DNA from: Archangium violaceum
Lineage (GTDB): Bacteria; Myxococcota; Myxococcia; Myxococcales; Myxococcaceae
Assembly (NCBI RefSeq): GCF_016859125.1
Contig: NZ_CP069338.1
Coordinates: 6,077,501-6,141,500, forward strand
Direction of reading: 5' to 3'
Length of the DNA: 64,000 nucleotides
Notes under the pieces: generated by a model
What the model was told of the DNA's origin: nothing
What the model saw: only the letters and a program-made list of their open reading frames with translations
The model's database searches: none
Position numbers and translations under genes: made by a program
Part shown: piece after piece, positions 9,130-17,643 of the stretch
Layout of the letters: every line of letters starts with the position of its first letter
Numbering within the stretch: position 1 is the first letter of the stretch

Positions 9130-9240
9130 GGCACGCCCTCGGTGTCCTGGCAGGTAGGTTAGGGTCGGGGAATGCCGGGGGGCAGTTCGGCGGGCGGTGC
9201 TCCAGCCCGGTCGGCTACTTCCCGACCAGTCGAGAAGGAA

Positions 9241-9462
9241 TCAGGTTGGACCCGCCCAGAGCGCCATTCCCGGTTCCGAGCCGTTCACCTGTCGCTCCGC
9301 GTGTCGGTAGGCACGGGCCTTGGAAGGCGCGTCGACCTTCATCTGCTCCCCTCGAGGACCATGGAGCTCCAGGTGATAGCCCTGCTCCCGCTGGCCCTCG
9401 TTCGCGATGCTCCAACCCGCTTGCTTGATGTGCTTCTTGCACACGCGCTCACGTCCCTTCAT
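9241..9462 (-). CDS. Small hypothetical protein, 73 aa
   Basis: Begins at the ATG at 9462, with a strong GGGAGGAGG Shine-Dalgarno (9469-9477, on the minus strand) 6 nt upstream. Residues 12-48 (IKQAGWSIANEGQREQGYHL and on) are hydrophilic with no recognisable motif. It has no signal peptide or membrane segment. The good ribosome site and codon pattern support a real gene; no function is assigned. Confidence 0.6.
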   Translation of the reverse strand: MKGRERVCKKHIKQAGWSIANEGQREQGYHLELHGPRGEQMKVDAPSKARAYRHAERQVNGSEPGMALWAGPT

Positions 9463-9732
9463 GACGACCTCCTCCCTGTTCGTCGCGGCCTTGGCGGCCT
9501 GCGTCATGAAGATTGAGGATTTGTCCGCTCGGACTCGGGTGCATGCCACCGGCGGGCAGGCCGGGCTCGAGTGCCTGCTCCCCGGCGCGGCGCTCGTCCC
9601 GAGCACGGCCGCCCGGTTCTCATGCGGCACCGGAGGGAGCGCCTCCAGGCGTGTCCGCCGGGCCCTCCGGCATGACGGCCGCCCTGGCACTTCAGGACAG
9701 GGGTGTCCCATGGTGAAGCGGAGGGATGAACC

Positions 9733-10002
9733 ATGGCACTTCCCAAACACGTCGATGATGCCGCCGACAGACTGCACGAGGCCTTCGCGCGAATCGAGGA
9801 CGCTCGCGCCAGGCCGACGAGCCCGGAGAGCCTGCGCGAATGGCTGAGCGCGCTCACGGACTACGCCCAGGCGTTGATGGACCTCCACGAGTTCACCAAC
9901 GAATCGGTGCACGAGAAGCTGCACGTCCTGGCGGGTCTGCTCAACATGAAGTCCTTCCCGGAGGAGCCGCTTCGGGACCTGGAGCCTCGGCAGCCGCGGT
10001 GA
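9733..10002 (+). CDS. Small helical hypothetical protein, 89 aa
   Basis: Begins with ATG at 9733 after AGCGGAGGG. The sequence is mostly amphipathic helix (AADRLHEAFARIEDARARPT, then WLSALTDYAQALMDLHEFTN). There are no Cys residues, signal peptide or membrane segment. It is convergent with the metallo-hydrolase gene, whose stop follows by 16 bp. The preceding 270 bp (9463-9732) show no other gene. Function unknown. Confidence 0.55.
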   Translation: MALPKHVDDAADRLHEAFARIEDARARPTSPESLREWLSALTDYAQALMDLHEFTNESVHEKLHVLAGLLNMKSFPEEPLRDLEPRQPR

Positions 10003-10018
10003 GGCCGAGCGGCTCGCA

Positions 10019-11569
10019 TCACGCACCCCGCCGGGCCGGCATGCCGCCGAACGGCCACTGGAAGCCAGGGTATTGGATGAGCTTCGGAGCCTGGCGTCCC
10101 CGCCACGCCAGGGCTTCTCCAGGACGGAGCAGCAGGGCCTGGGGCCCCTGTCCCATGCGGCGGCGCACCTGCTTCAGTCGCTCGGGGTAGGGGTCCGCGT
10201 CCGGGTTCTCATCCAGGGTGCTGGCGCCGCTCACCGGTGCACCGGGGTAGCCCGGGTAGCGCGGGCCCATGCCCTCGCGCCAGTACCAGGGGGCACCGCC
10301 ATCGGCACAGGGCACCACGTACCGCGCGCCGAGCAGCTCACCGTATCGCAGGGCCTCCTCCGGCCCGGCCATGAGCTGCTGCGGCGTGCCGAGTGCGTCC
10401 ACGGGCACGTCGACGAGGTAGGCGTCCAGCGTGGTGTAGCCGAAGAAGAGGGGCTCGAGCCGGAAGCCGCGCACGCCGCAGAAGAGCACGTCCACCGGCT
10501 CCTCCTTCCGCAGCGCGCGGCAGACGGTGCGCATGTCTCCGCGCACGTCATGCCCGGCATCGGCGAAGAAGGCCGCGGAGAAGCCCGGTGCGCGCACCAG
10601 CCACGTGTTTCCCTCGTTGAAGAGGTCCGGGTAGAGGCCCTCCCCATCAGTGGGCTGCTCGCCATGGAAGGGCAGGGCGCGCACGGTGATGTCGCCCACC
10701 AGCCGCTCCTCGCCCCAGCGCAGGGCCTCGACGCGGGTGTAGCCGAGCTGCTCCAGCCGCAGCACGCAGTCGGTGGAGAAGAGGCTCTCGCGCTCCACCG
10801 CCGGGACGAAGATGCGCGTGTCACGCGGCAGCCGCAGCAGTGAGCCCAGGTGGAAGTGGTCCCCGTGCGAGTGGGTGATGACCACCGCGTCCACCGGGCC
10901 GATGTCGCCCGGCTGCATCGGCTGGTAGTCCGGCCGATCGAGCCCGCTCGCGGGCCGGAAGTACGGGTCCACCAGGACGCGTGCCCGGGTGCTCGACACC
11001 AGCACGGTGTTGTGGCCGATGAAGAGGGCGCCCGGAGCGGGTACCTCCACCGGCCCCTCGTGGCGCACCAGCCAGCCCGCGTCCGACATGTCTCCGAGCA
11101 GCTCGCCCACCGCGGGGACCGCCGCGAGCGCCCGCAGCTCGGCTCGGGTGGCGCCACGCTCGAGGGTGGCGAAGAGCTCGGCGATGGCCGGCCACTCACG
11201 CGCCTTCACCGGGAAGTCGAGCCCCAGCTCCTCCTGGCGCAGGTGGAGGATCCGCGGCTTGTGCCGCGTCGCGTCGGGGAACAGCACCTCGTGCCGCAGC
11301 GGGCGCCGCCCTCCCCGCCGTCTACCCGTGTCACAGAGCGCGGCGTAGCGGGGCGTCTCCTCCAGCCAGCGCACCAGGGATTTGGCCTCGCGCAGGGAGC
11401 GCTCCGGGCCCAGCTCCGCGAGCCGCTCCTTCAGGGGCTGGTGGGCCTGACGCACGGGTCGGGCGGTGGGGCCCTGGATGCTGCAACCCAGGTCCTCATG
11501 GTGCTCCGCTTCGGTTCGAGCCGAGGCGAGGACGGCGAGGCTGACGCCACGGTGGAGGGTGAGCCGCAT
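10019..11569 (-). CDS. Metallo-beta-lactamase-fold hydrolase
   Basis: A 516-residue protein with the metal-binding signature HSHGDH at residues 233-238. Downstream are DYQPMQPGDIG, FHGEQPTDGEG and ADAGHDVRGD, which fit later metal ligands of the UlaG/RNase Z-like MBL superfamily. The N-terminal 170 residues are helical and outside the catalytic core, which makes the protein longer than usual for the family (about 250-350). No signal peptide is seen. The C-terminus is rich in Pro, Gly, Tyr and Arg. Substrate cannot be read from the sequence; sugar-lactone or phospholipid-type hydrolases are possibilities. Confidence 0.8.
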   Translation of the reverse strand: MRLTLHRGVSLAVLASARTEAEHHEDLGCSIQGPTARPVRQAHQPLKERLAELGPERSLREAKSLVRWLEETPRYAALCDTGRRRGGRRPLRHEVLFPDATRHKPRILHLRQEELGLDFPVKAREWPAIAELFATLERGATRAELRALAAVPAVGELLGDMSDAGWLVRHEGPVEVPAPGALFIGHNTVLVSSTRARVLVDPYFRPASGLDRPDYQPMQPGDIGPVDAVVITHSHGDHFHLGSLLRLPRDTRIFVPAVERESLFSTDCVLRLEQLGYTRVEALRWGEERLVGDITVRALPFHGEQPTDGEGLYPDLFNEGNTWLVRAPGFSAAFFADAGHDVRGDMRTVCRALRKEEPVDVLFCGVRGFRLEPLFFGYTTLDAYLVDVPVDALGTPQQLMAGPEEALRYGELLGARYVVPCADGGAPWYWREGMGPRYPGYPGAPVSGASTLDENPDADPYPERLKQVRRRMGQGPQALLLRPGEALAWRGRQAPKLIQYPGFQWPFGGMPARRGA

Positions 11570-11682
11570 GGGGGCGCTGCTACCAGGGCCGCCGTGGAGG
11601 GGGCCAGCGCATTCTCCCAGAACTTGCCCGCTCGCGTGCTTTCCGAGGATGTTCCCCCCCGTCTAGTCGTACGGAGGGGGAC

Positions 11683-12429
11683 ATGAACCACGATTTCAGG
11701 GCACTGCTCGCCATGTGGGTGGCGTGCATCCTGCTCGGCTCCAGTGGGCCGGCGGAGGCGAAGCCCTTCAGTCCATACAGGCAATACAGCAGCAGCCTGT
11801 TCATCAACGGCAACTTCAAGCTCACCTTCCAGCGGCAGTGGGGCGAGCCTCGGGCGGCCTCGGGAACGTCGGTGGAGTCGCCCACCATCTCGCCGGTGTT
11901 GCTGCCGCTCTCGGTGTCGTCGTTCCGCACGGTGGGCGAGCCCGTCGTGCCCAGGCGCATTGCCACGGGGGTTCCGGGCCTCGAGCGGGAGCAACGCCAG
12001 CGGCTCGAGGCGGCCCTGCTGGAACTGCTGAAGGACTACGAGCATCTCCTGGATGAGAACGACGAGCAGCGGCTGAAGAACAACCTCGCCGGGGCCTTCA
12101 ACTTCCTCTTCCTGTCTTCCTACTGCGCGCTCAAGAACGGCGAGGAGCTGAGTGGGGAGCAGCGGGAGAGCATGCTGGAGCAGATCAACGCGAGCATCGC
12201 CATGCGGCTCAAGGAGCGGCGCCTGTCGGATCGCGAGAAGCAGGAGCTGTACGAGTCGGTGGTGCTCTCGGGCTCCATCATCCGCGGGCTCTACAACGAG
12301 GGACGCGACAAGGGGCGCGCGGAGCAGCTGAAGTCGGCGCGCGAGCTGGCCAGGGCGATGCTGGAGCAGTTGATGGGGCTCACCATCGAGAAGGTGCGCC
12401 TCGACGGCAACGCCGTGCGGATTGGCTAG
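11683..12429 (+). CDS. Secreted hypothetical protein, DUF6683-like
   Basis: A 248-residue protein with a Sec signal peptide (MNHDFRALLAMWVACILLG..., cleavage near AEAKP). The mature part has a low-complexity stretch, then helices: ERLEAALLEL-type repeats and NNLAGAFNFLFLSSYCALKN. The layout resembles the DUF6683 family of exported proteins, but this is recalled, not searched. It probably acts in the periplasm. A CGGAGGGGG ribosome site precedes the ATG. Its TAG stop overlaps the stop codon of the convergent Memo gene by 2 bp. Confidence 0.7.
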   Translation: MNHDFRALLAMWVACILLGSSGPAEAKPFSPYRQYSSSLFINGNFKLTFQRQWGEPRAASGTSVESPTISPVLLPLSVSSFRTVGEPVVPRRIATGVPGLEREQRQRLEAALLELLKDYEHLLDENDEQRLKNNLAGAFNFLFLSSYCALKNGEELSGEQRESMLEQINASIAMRLKERRLSDREKQELYESVVLSGSIIRGLYNEGRDKGRAEQLKSARELARAMLEQLMGLTIEKVRLDGNAVRIG

Positions 12430-13217
12430 TTGCTCGTGTGGAAGGCGAACGCGCCGTAGCCGACCACCTCCTGCTTGTCTCCCGCCGTATCGCCCGAGCT
12501 GCGCAGGTCGAGCAGCTCGGCGCGCAGTCCGCGTCGCCGCGCCACGAGCAGCAGTCCGTTGATGGCCGCGGCGCCGCACGCGAAGTCCTCCTCGAGCGGA
12601 CCTTCGAGCCGGAGGATGTGGTCGGCCGTCTCGCGGTCCACCCTCCGGGCGGTGTCGTAGGGCAGGTAGTGCGACAGGTCCGAGCTGATGATGGGCAGCA
12701 CGTCCTCCGTCCAGAGTGAGTCGAGCACCTCGGCCACCTCCTCGGGCCGGGTGGAGCCGACCACGAGCGGGAGCACGTCGAAATCCCCCAGCACGCGCTG
12801 GAGGAAGGGGAGCTGGACCTCGAGCGAGTGCTCCCTCTGGTGGGCCACGGCGGACGCGGCGACGTGGTGCGTTGCCTCGGCGCGCTCGCGCAGGGACTCA
12901 TCGACGGGCACGTCCCCGAGCGGCGTGCGCAGCAGCTCCGCATCGGGGTGGGCCAGCCCGTTCATCGGGACGAAGTGGCAGGGCCCGAGCAGCAGGACAT
13001 GCTTCACCTGTCCCTTCAGCCCGCGCAGGCAGGCATAGCCGCTCGCGGCCACCGGGCCCGAGTACATGTAGCCGGCATGGGGGACGATGAGCGCCGAGGG
13101 AGGTGGGCTCAGACAGGCGGGGGCCTGCTCCAGCCAACGGTCCACCTGCTGGGCGAGAAGGGGGGCGGCGGCAGGGTAGAAGGACCCCGCCACCGCGGGA
13201 GCGCGAACGCGAGGCAT
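12426..13217 (-). CDS. Memo family protein (AmmeMemoRadiSam protein B)
   Basis: A 263-residue Memo-fold protein. The N-terminal PAVAGSFYPA is the family hallmark. Probable metal-binding residues lie in IVPHAGYMYSG (His48) and GPCHF (His81), plus DLSHY further on. The fold resembles extradiol dioxygenases. In many bacteria Memo is fused or linked to AMMECR1 and a radical SAM enzyme (the AmmeMemoRadiSam set), but neither partner is present here. Function in bacteria is unresolved. Probably cytosolic. Confidence 0.9.
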   Translation of the reverse strand: MPRVRAPAVAGSFYPAAAPLLAQQVDRWLEQAPACLSPPPSALIVPHAGYMYSGPVAASGYACLRGLKGQVKHVLLLGPCHFVPMNGLAHPDAELLRTPLGDVPVDESLRERAEATHHVAASAVAHQREHSLEVQLPFLQRVLGDFDVLPLVVGSTRPEEVAEVLDSLWTEDVLPIISSDLSHYLPYDTARRVDRETADHILRLEGPLEEDFACGAAAINGLLLVARRRGLRAELLDLRSSGDTAGDKQEVVGYGAFAFHTSN

Positions 13218-13246
13218 GACCCTATACGGGTAGGGCCGCTCCGCGC

Positions 13247-14809
13247 TCAGCGCCAGGGGCGCGAGATGACGCAGGCGTTGATGCCTCCCACGCCCATGGA
13301 CAGCTTGCCGGCGCAGCCCTGGGGCGCCGCCACGGCCTTGTCGAAGACGTAGCGGCCGTGCACGCGGCCGATCTCCTTGTTGAGTTCCGCCTCGGTCAAC
13401 GGGGTGGGGAACATCTGGCCCCGGGCAAAGCCGAGGTACTGGGCCGTCAGCTCCCAGCCGCCACCGGCGCTCATGCCGTGTCCGAAGGTGCCCTTGCGCG
13501 CCGTCACCAGCACCGTCTCGGGCAGCACCGCGCGCAGCGTCTCCACCTCCAGGAAGTCACCCGGGGTGGCGGTGGCGTGCAGATCCCAGCTGCCCACCTC
13601 CGTCGGCGTCACGCCCGCGGACTGGAGGGCCTCGTGGATGGCCACGGTGGGGCCCTCCTTCGAGGGCGTGATGATGTGGTCCGCGTCCGCGGTGACGCCC
13701 ACGGTGACGGGCTCCATGCCCAGTGGCTTGAAGCCCCTGGCGGTGAAGTGCTCCAGGTCTCCGAGGATCCACACCACGGAGCCACCAGCGACGTGCGTGC
13801 CACGCAGCTGCGTGAGCGGCTTGGACACGGCGCCGTCCGCGCTCACCACGCGCGCGTTGTAGAAACCACCCACCGTGAGCTCGTGCGGGGGCGGATCCGT
13901 CATCCCCATCACCACCGCCTTCGCATCACCCCGGCGGATGGCGTCGAGCGCCAGCTTCAGCCCGTAGCCGAACGAGGAGCACGCCGCCACCGGCGCGAAC
14001 GTCATGCCGGTGATCTTCCCCATCATGGAGATCTGCGACGCGGGGGTGTTGTGGATGTTCCAGAGGATGTCGGCCGGCACCGCGTTCCAGGGCGGCTCGG
14101 GCGCGTTCCACTTCTTCTGCAGGCGCTGGTTGCGCGTCCGCTTCTCCTTGATGACGGCGAGCTTGGCGGACTCCACGTTGCCGCCTTCGACGCCCAGGCA
14201 TTCAATCTCCTTCTGCTCGGCGAGGTACTCGCGCAGCTCGGGAGACTGGCCCGCCCAGAAGTGCCACCAGGCCTCCTCGGCCACGTCCAGCTCGGCCGGG
14301 TCCACGGTGGCGGGGTCCGGGGGCATGCCCGTCAGCGGCTCGCGCGTCTCCTGCCAGCGGCGCAGGGCGCTGTTGCGCTCGGGGGCCGCCCAGAACCGGT
14401 CCCACCGCCGCTGGGCGCGGTGCAGACCCAGGGTGATGTCGTGGATGGTCGGCAGATCTCCCAGGCCGGTGCCCACGTACACGTGCGCGCGAGGCCCCAG
14501 CGTCTGCAACTCCTGCTCCAGACCCGGGTTCTGCCCCAGCGCCTGGATGAAGGAGCCGATCGCCATCTTCGTGGGCATGCCCATCTTCTTCTCGAGCTGG
14601 GCGAAGCGCGTGGCGGGGAAGCGCGCGTCGATCCACGGCTTGTAGTCCGAGAAGTCGAACTCGGGATTGCCGACGAGGAAGTTGTTGGGCCCGAAGCCCT
14701 GGAACGCGGAGAGCCAGCTCTCCGCCGACGCGAGGTTCTTCTCGAAGGCCTCGATGTTCCGGGACCGGGGAGCGACCACTCCCCAGCCGAAGATTCCGAC
14801 TCTGCGCAC
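13247..14809 (-). CDS. Stand-alone beta-ketoacyl synthase-like protein
   Basis: A 520-residue thiolase-fold condensing enzyme starting at GTG. The catalytic triad of KAS I/II enzymes is readable: Cys277 in ACSSFGYG, His411 in LHATATPGD and His444 in GTFGHGMSAGG. The C-terminus ends MGVGGINACV, as in FabF. The N-terminal half has about 120 extra residues (roughly 140-265, rich in Trp, Glu and Pro) not found in ordinary FabF. No acyl carrier protein, acyltransferase or reductase is adjacent, so it is not a conventional fatty acid or polyketide locus. Relatives of this layout occur alone in myxobacterial genomes. Substrate unknown. Confidence 0.85.
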   Translation of the reverse strand: MRRVGIFGWGVVAPRSRNIEAFEKNLASAESWLSAFQGFGPNNFLVGNPEFDFSDYKPWIDARFPATRFAQLEKKMGMPTKMAIGSFIQALGQNPGLEQELQTLGPRAHVYVGTGLGDLPTIHDITLGLHRAQRRWDRFWAAPERNSALRRWQETREPLTGMPPDPATVDPAELDVAEEAWWHFWAGQSPELREYLAEQKEIECLGVEGGNVESAKLAVIKEKRTRNQRLQKKWNAPEPPWNAVPADILWNIHNTPASQISMMGKITGMTFAPVAACSSFGYGLKLALDAIRRGDAKAVVMGMTDPPPHELTVGGFYNARVVSADGAVSKPLTQLRGTHVAGGSVVWILGDLEHFTARGFKPLGMEPVTVGVTADADHIITPSKEGPTVAIHEALQSAGVTPTEVGSWDLHATATPGDFLEVETLRAVLPETVLVTARKGTFGHGMSAGGGWELTAQYLGFARGQMFPTPLTEAELNKEIGRVHGRYVFDKAVAAPQGCAGKLSMGVGGINACVISRPWR

Positions 14810-14864
14810 GTTGGTACCCCTGACTCCTGATCGGCTGCCGGTGCTTACCCCATATTGCGCGGGG

Positions 14865-15725
14865 TTACAGCGGCTCGATCTTCAGGTTGTCGAAGAAGAG
14901 CTGGGACTCCCAGCTGGAGAACCCGAAGCGGTCATGACCTTTTCCCTCGAGCGGGATCGGGTCATCGAACTCCATGAAGGGCTTGCCGTCGATGAACCAG
15001 CGTAACAGCGAGCCCCTGCGCTCGATACGCCAGTGGTAGGTGCGGCCGAGCTCCACCGGGTAGGGCCGCGCCTCCACGCGCATGTGCGTGCCCTCGCGGA
15101 ACACCCCCGTCTCCACCAGGCCCGCGCTCTTTCCGCCGTTGTTCTCGGCCACGCGCCGCGCCTGCTTCTGGAGCGTGTCCAGCGGGGTGCCGTGCTCGTC
15201 CAGCCGCGCGATGATGGACATCGAGTTGTTCCACCCGCCGTGAATCAGGACGTACCCGGATGCGTGATCCGTCCCGTCGCCGAAGATCTCCGCCTTGATG
15301 TCGCCCTCCTGGGACTCGGAGCGCACGTCGAATTCGACGGCCACGTCCCGGGGCAGCTTCGCCTGGAGCCACAGCGGGTTGTTCTTCACGCCGGGCGACA
15401 GCAGCTGCCCGTCCACCACGCGCCAGTGGCCACCGGTGGAGAAGAAGTCGCGCTGCACCACGGACGGATCCGAGAAGTCCTGCCGGTAGGGCACGGTGGT
15501 GGTGGTGGCGGCCTCACCCCGGAAGAGGGCGTAGTGGATGAGGGGGAACTGGATGAGGACGATGACGGAGGCGAGCACCACCCAGCCCCGGCGCGACAGT
15601 CCCTCGGGCTTCTTCCATGCGACGGTGGCACCCGTCTCGGCGTCCGCGGAGGGAGGGCCCTCCACTCGGGGGCGCTGCGGCTCCCGGGACTCGAGGTTCT
15701 TCTCCTTGCGTCTGGCCTGGGCCAT
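14865..15725 (-). CDS. Membrane-anchored beta-sandwich (LamG/DUF1080-like) protein
   Basis: A 286-residue protein with a charged N-terminal tail, one membrane helix (WVVLASVIVLIQFPLIHYAL, about 47-66) and an exported domain. The domain begins FSDPSVVQRDFFSTGGHWRV and includes YHWRIERRGSLLRWFIDGKP and FDNLKIEPL. This pattern is typical of concanavalin-like jelly-roll domains (3-keto-disaccharide hydrolase/DUF1080 type) that bind or cleave glycans. The start follows an unremarkable leader. It lies 55 bp upstream of the ketosynthase gene on the same strand, but shared function is not shown. Confidence 0.7.
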   Translation of the reverse strand: MAQARRKEKNLESREPQRPRVEGPPSADAETGATVAWKKPEGLSRRGWVVLASVIVLIQFPLIHYALFRGEAATTTTVPYRQDFSDPSVVQRDFFSTGGHWRVVDGQLLSPGVKNNPLWLQAKLPRDVAVEFDVRSESQEGDIKAEIFGDGTDHASGYVLIHGGWNNSMSIIARLDEHGTPLDTLQKQARRVAENNGGKSAGLVETGVFREGTHMRVEARPYPVELGRTYHWRIERRGSLLRWFIDGKPFMEFDDPIPLEGKGHDRFGFSSWESQLFFDNLKIEPL

Positions 15726-15815
15726 GGGTGTCTCTCGTCCCCAAGGGGGGTGGGGTGGAGGGGGGCGCGGAATCTACGCGCGGCCCCGGTGGAGGTAAAG
15801 GCCGGGTGCGAGTGC

Positions 15816-16535
15816 CTACTTGTCACCCCGGGAGGCGCTCCAGCGCTTCTCCAGGGCCTTCTGCTCGGCCTGGCGCACCTTCAACCGCTGACGCTCGGCC
15901 TGCTGGCGCTCGGCCTCCTCGGGCGAGGGGCGCACGGCGATCTGATAGACGCTGCCGGCGATCGCGAACAGGCCCGCGGCGATGATGAGGCCCCAGGGCT
16001 GGCTGGCCATGGCGGCGACGAGCCCGCCGAACTGGTGCAGGGCCGCCATCGCGCCGATGACGAGCAGCCACGCCCCCAGCGCGGAGGAGAGGATGGCCGC
16101 CACCTGTCGGTGCAGCACCGCGGCCACCAATCCGCCGAGGATGAGGCCCGGCACGAAGCCGATGAGGTAGTCATTGGGCCCGGCGATCTCCCCGCCGAGC
16201 AGGCCCACGGGGATGCCCACGCCCAGGTAGACGATGGCCGGAGGGAAGACGAAGCCGAGCACCGCGAGCACCGCTGCGGCGGCGGTGGCTAGGCGGGGAT
16301 CCGTCCCGGCGATGCCGAACCTCGTGAGCAGCACGCCCGTCCAGCCCAGGCCGATGAGGGCGCCCATGGGTCCGGCCAGGACGCGGAAGAGCCGGCCTCC
16401 ACCGAAGAGCAACAGCGTGAGCCCCACCCCGCAACTCACGATGCCGGCCCACATGGGCAGCAGCCGGTAGATGGCCACCCAGCCCGCGGGGTTGAAGCTC
16501 TGGTAGGCCTTGAGGGCCTCGAGGTACGCGTCCAC
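15816..16535 (-). CDS. Multi-pass membrane protein (TM198-like)
   Basis: A 239-residue protein starting at GTG 16535, with AGGGGGC upstream. About seven hydrophobic helices (from MWAGIVSCGVGLTLLLFGGG to PWGLIIAAGLFAIAGSVYQI) are followed by a cytosolic, Gln/Glu/Arg-rich coiled-coil tail. Gly-rich helices and the repeat of two similar halves resemble the TMEM198/DUF4203 family. It is 11 bp downstream of the small membrane-protein gene, so the two are probably cotranscribed. The longer open frame upstream on this strand is the mirror of the DUF4159 gene. Function unknown. Confidence 0.7.
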   Translation of the reverse strand: MDAYLEALKAYQSFNPAGWVAIYRLLPMWAGIVSCGVGLTLLLFGGGRLFRVLAGPMGALIGLGWTGVLLTRFGIAGTDPRLATAAAAVLAVLGFVFPPAIVYLGVGIPVGLLGGEIAGPNDYLIGFVPGLILGGLVAAVLHRQVAAILSSALGAWLLVIGAMAALHQFGGLVAAMASQPWGLIIAAGLFAIAGSVYQIAVRPSPEEAERQQAERQRLKVRQAEQKALEKRWSASRGDK

Positions 16536-16546
16536 GACGGTGCCCC

Positions 16547-16807
16547 CTAGTAGCGCGTGGCGGCGAGCACCACGAGCAGCACGAGGATGAAGGCGGCCAG
16601 GGCCGCGAAGCCATAGAGCGCGACGGGCGTGGTGGAGCGGCGCAACAGTTCCTCGGCCTGGGCTTTGTCCTGCGGACTGGGATTGTCCGCCAGGATGCGC
16701 TCGGCCTCGTGTCGCGCGGCTACCACGTCCCCCGAGTCCTTGAGCTTCCACGCCGCCTGCATCCGGGGGGAGGCAGGATCCTTCGGCGTCTGTCCGCCTT
16801 TCGCCAT
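16547..16807 (-). CDS. Small tail-anchored membrane protein
   Basis: An 86-residue protein. The soluble N-terminus has TPR-like spacing (MQAAWKLKDSGDVVAARHEA) and is followed by a single C-terminal helix, LYGFAALAAFILVLLVVLAA, ending in TRY. It probably sits in the inner membrane facing the cytosol. It is the first gene of a minus-strand run that includes the seven-helix protein. It is divergent from the DUF4159 gene with 55 bp between starts, which must hold both promoters. Confidence 0.7.
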   Translation of the reverse strand: MAKGGQTPKDPASPRMQAAWKLKDSGDVVAARHEAERILADNPSPQDKAQAEELLRRSTTPVALYGFAALAAFILVLLVVLAATRY

Positions 16808-16862
16808 GGGCCCCCTCTATAGCGGGGAATGCAAGGGCGCGTCGACGGTATATAGAACCCCC

Positions 16863-17621
16863 ATGCCCCCGCGCCCCCTCAGCCGTCGACACCTCTTGCT
16901 CGGGAGCGCGGCGCTCGTCCCGCTGCTCGCCGGGCGCGCGTCCGCCTTCGGAGAGAAGAGCCGCTTCATCCCCGCCGTCGCCCGCCATGGAGGCCGTTGG
17001 GACGCCCGATTGTCGGGGCTCCGACGAATTGCCTGGGAGCTGCAGCGGCGCACCTCGGTGGACGTGGTGCCGGATGCTCGCCCCTTCGCCCTCTCCAGCC
17101 CGGACCTCTTCGAGTACCCCTTCCTCTACCTGGGAGGGGACGGAGGCTTCCCGCCCTTCTCCGATGCGGAGGTGGAGAACCTCCGGCGCTACCTCACCTT
17201 CGGAGGCTTCCTCCTGGCGGACGCCAATGATGGCAGCGACGGGGATGGCTTCGACGCGAGCTTCCGCCGGGAGATGGCGCGGGTGCTGCCGCAGAGCCCG
17301 CTCACGCCGGTGCCCTCCACCCACGTCGTCTTCAAGAGCTTCTTCCTGCTGGACTCGGCGCCGGGCCGGTTGCTCAACAAGCCACAGTTGCTGTCGGCCA
17401 ACCTCGGCAAGCGGGCGGCGGTGATGTACTCGCAGAACGACCTGGCGGGCGCGTGGAGCCGCAGCGAGGCGGGCGATTACGAATTCGACGTCTCCCCGGG
17501 TGGCGAGCCCCAGCGCGAATTGGCCGTGCGGGTGGGCGTGAACCTCTGCATGTACGCCCTCTGCCTGGACTACAAGGACGACGCCGTCCACCTGCCCCTC
17601 ATCCTCAACAAGCGCCGCTGA
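16863..17621 (+). CDS. DUF4159 domain protein, exported
   Basis: A 252-residue protein. The N-terminus MPPRPLSRRHLLLGSAALVP has a twin-arginine-like SRRHLL motif and ends near GRASA. The mature part has the DUF4159 pattern: YPFLYLGGDGGFPPFSDAEV, LRRYLTFGGFLLADANDG, then FDASFRREM and HVVFKSFF. In many bacteria DUF4159 proteins sit in clusters with MoxR ATPase, DUF58, VWA and glutamine-amidotransferase-like membrane proteins. Here it is 22 bp before such a VWA/GATase-like membrane protein, which fits. The exact activity is unknown. Confidence 0.85.
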   Translation: MPPRPLSRRHLLLGSAALVPLLAGRASAFGEKSRFIPAVARHGGRWDARLSGLRRIAWELQRRTSVDVVPDARPFALSSPDLFEYPFLYLGGDGGFPPFSDAEVENLRRYLTFGGFLLADANDGSDGDGFDASFRREMARVLPQSPLTPVPSTHVVFKSFFLLDSAPGRLLNKPQLLSANLGKRAAVMYSQNDLAGAWSRSEAGDYEFDVSPGGEPQRELAVRVGVNLCMYALCLDYKDDAVHLPLILNKRR

Positions 17622-17643
17622 CACGAGGCCCCTGGCTCACTTC

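Noticed and set aside
9690-9710. Sigma-54 promoter before the 89-residue gene
   Set aside because: TGGCAC is present but there is no GC-containing -12 element (TTGCA/T) at the required 10-bp distance from the GG.
13247-15725. Polyketide or fatty acid biosynthesis cluster
   Set aside because: Only a ketosynthase-like protein is present; no acyl carrier protein, acyltransferase, reductase or phosphopantetheinyl transferase is nearby.
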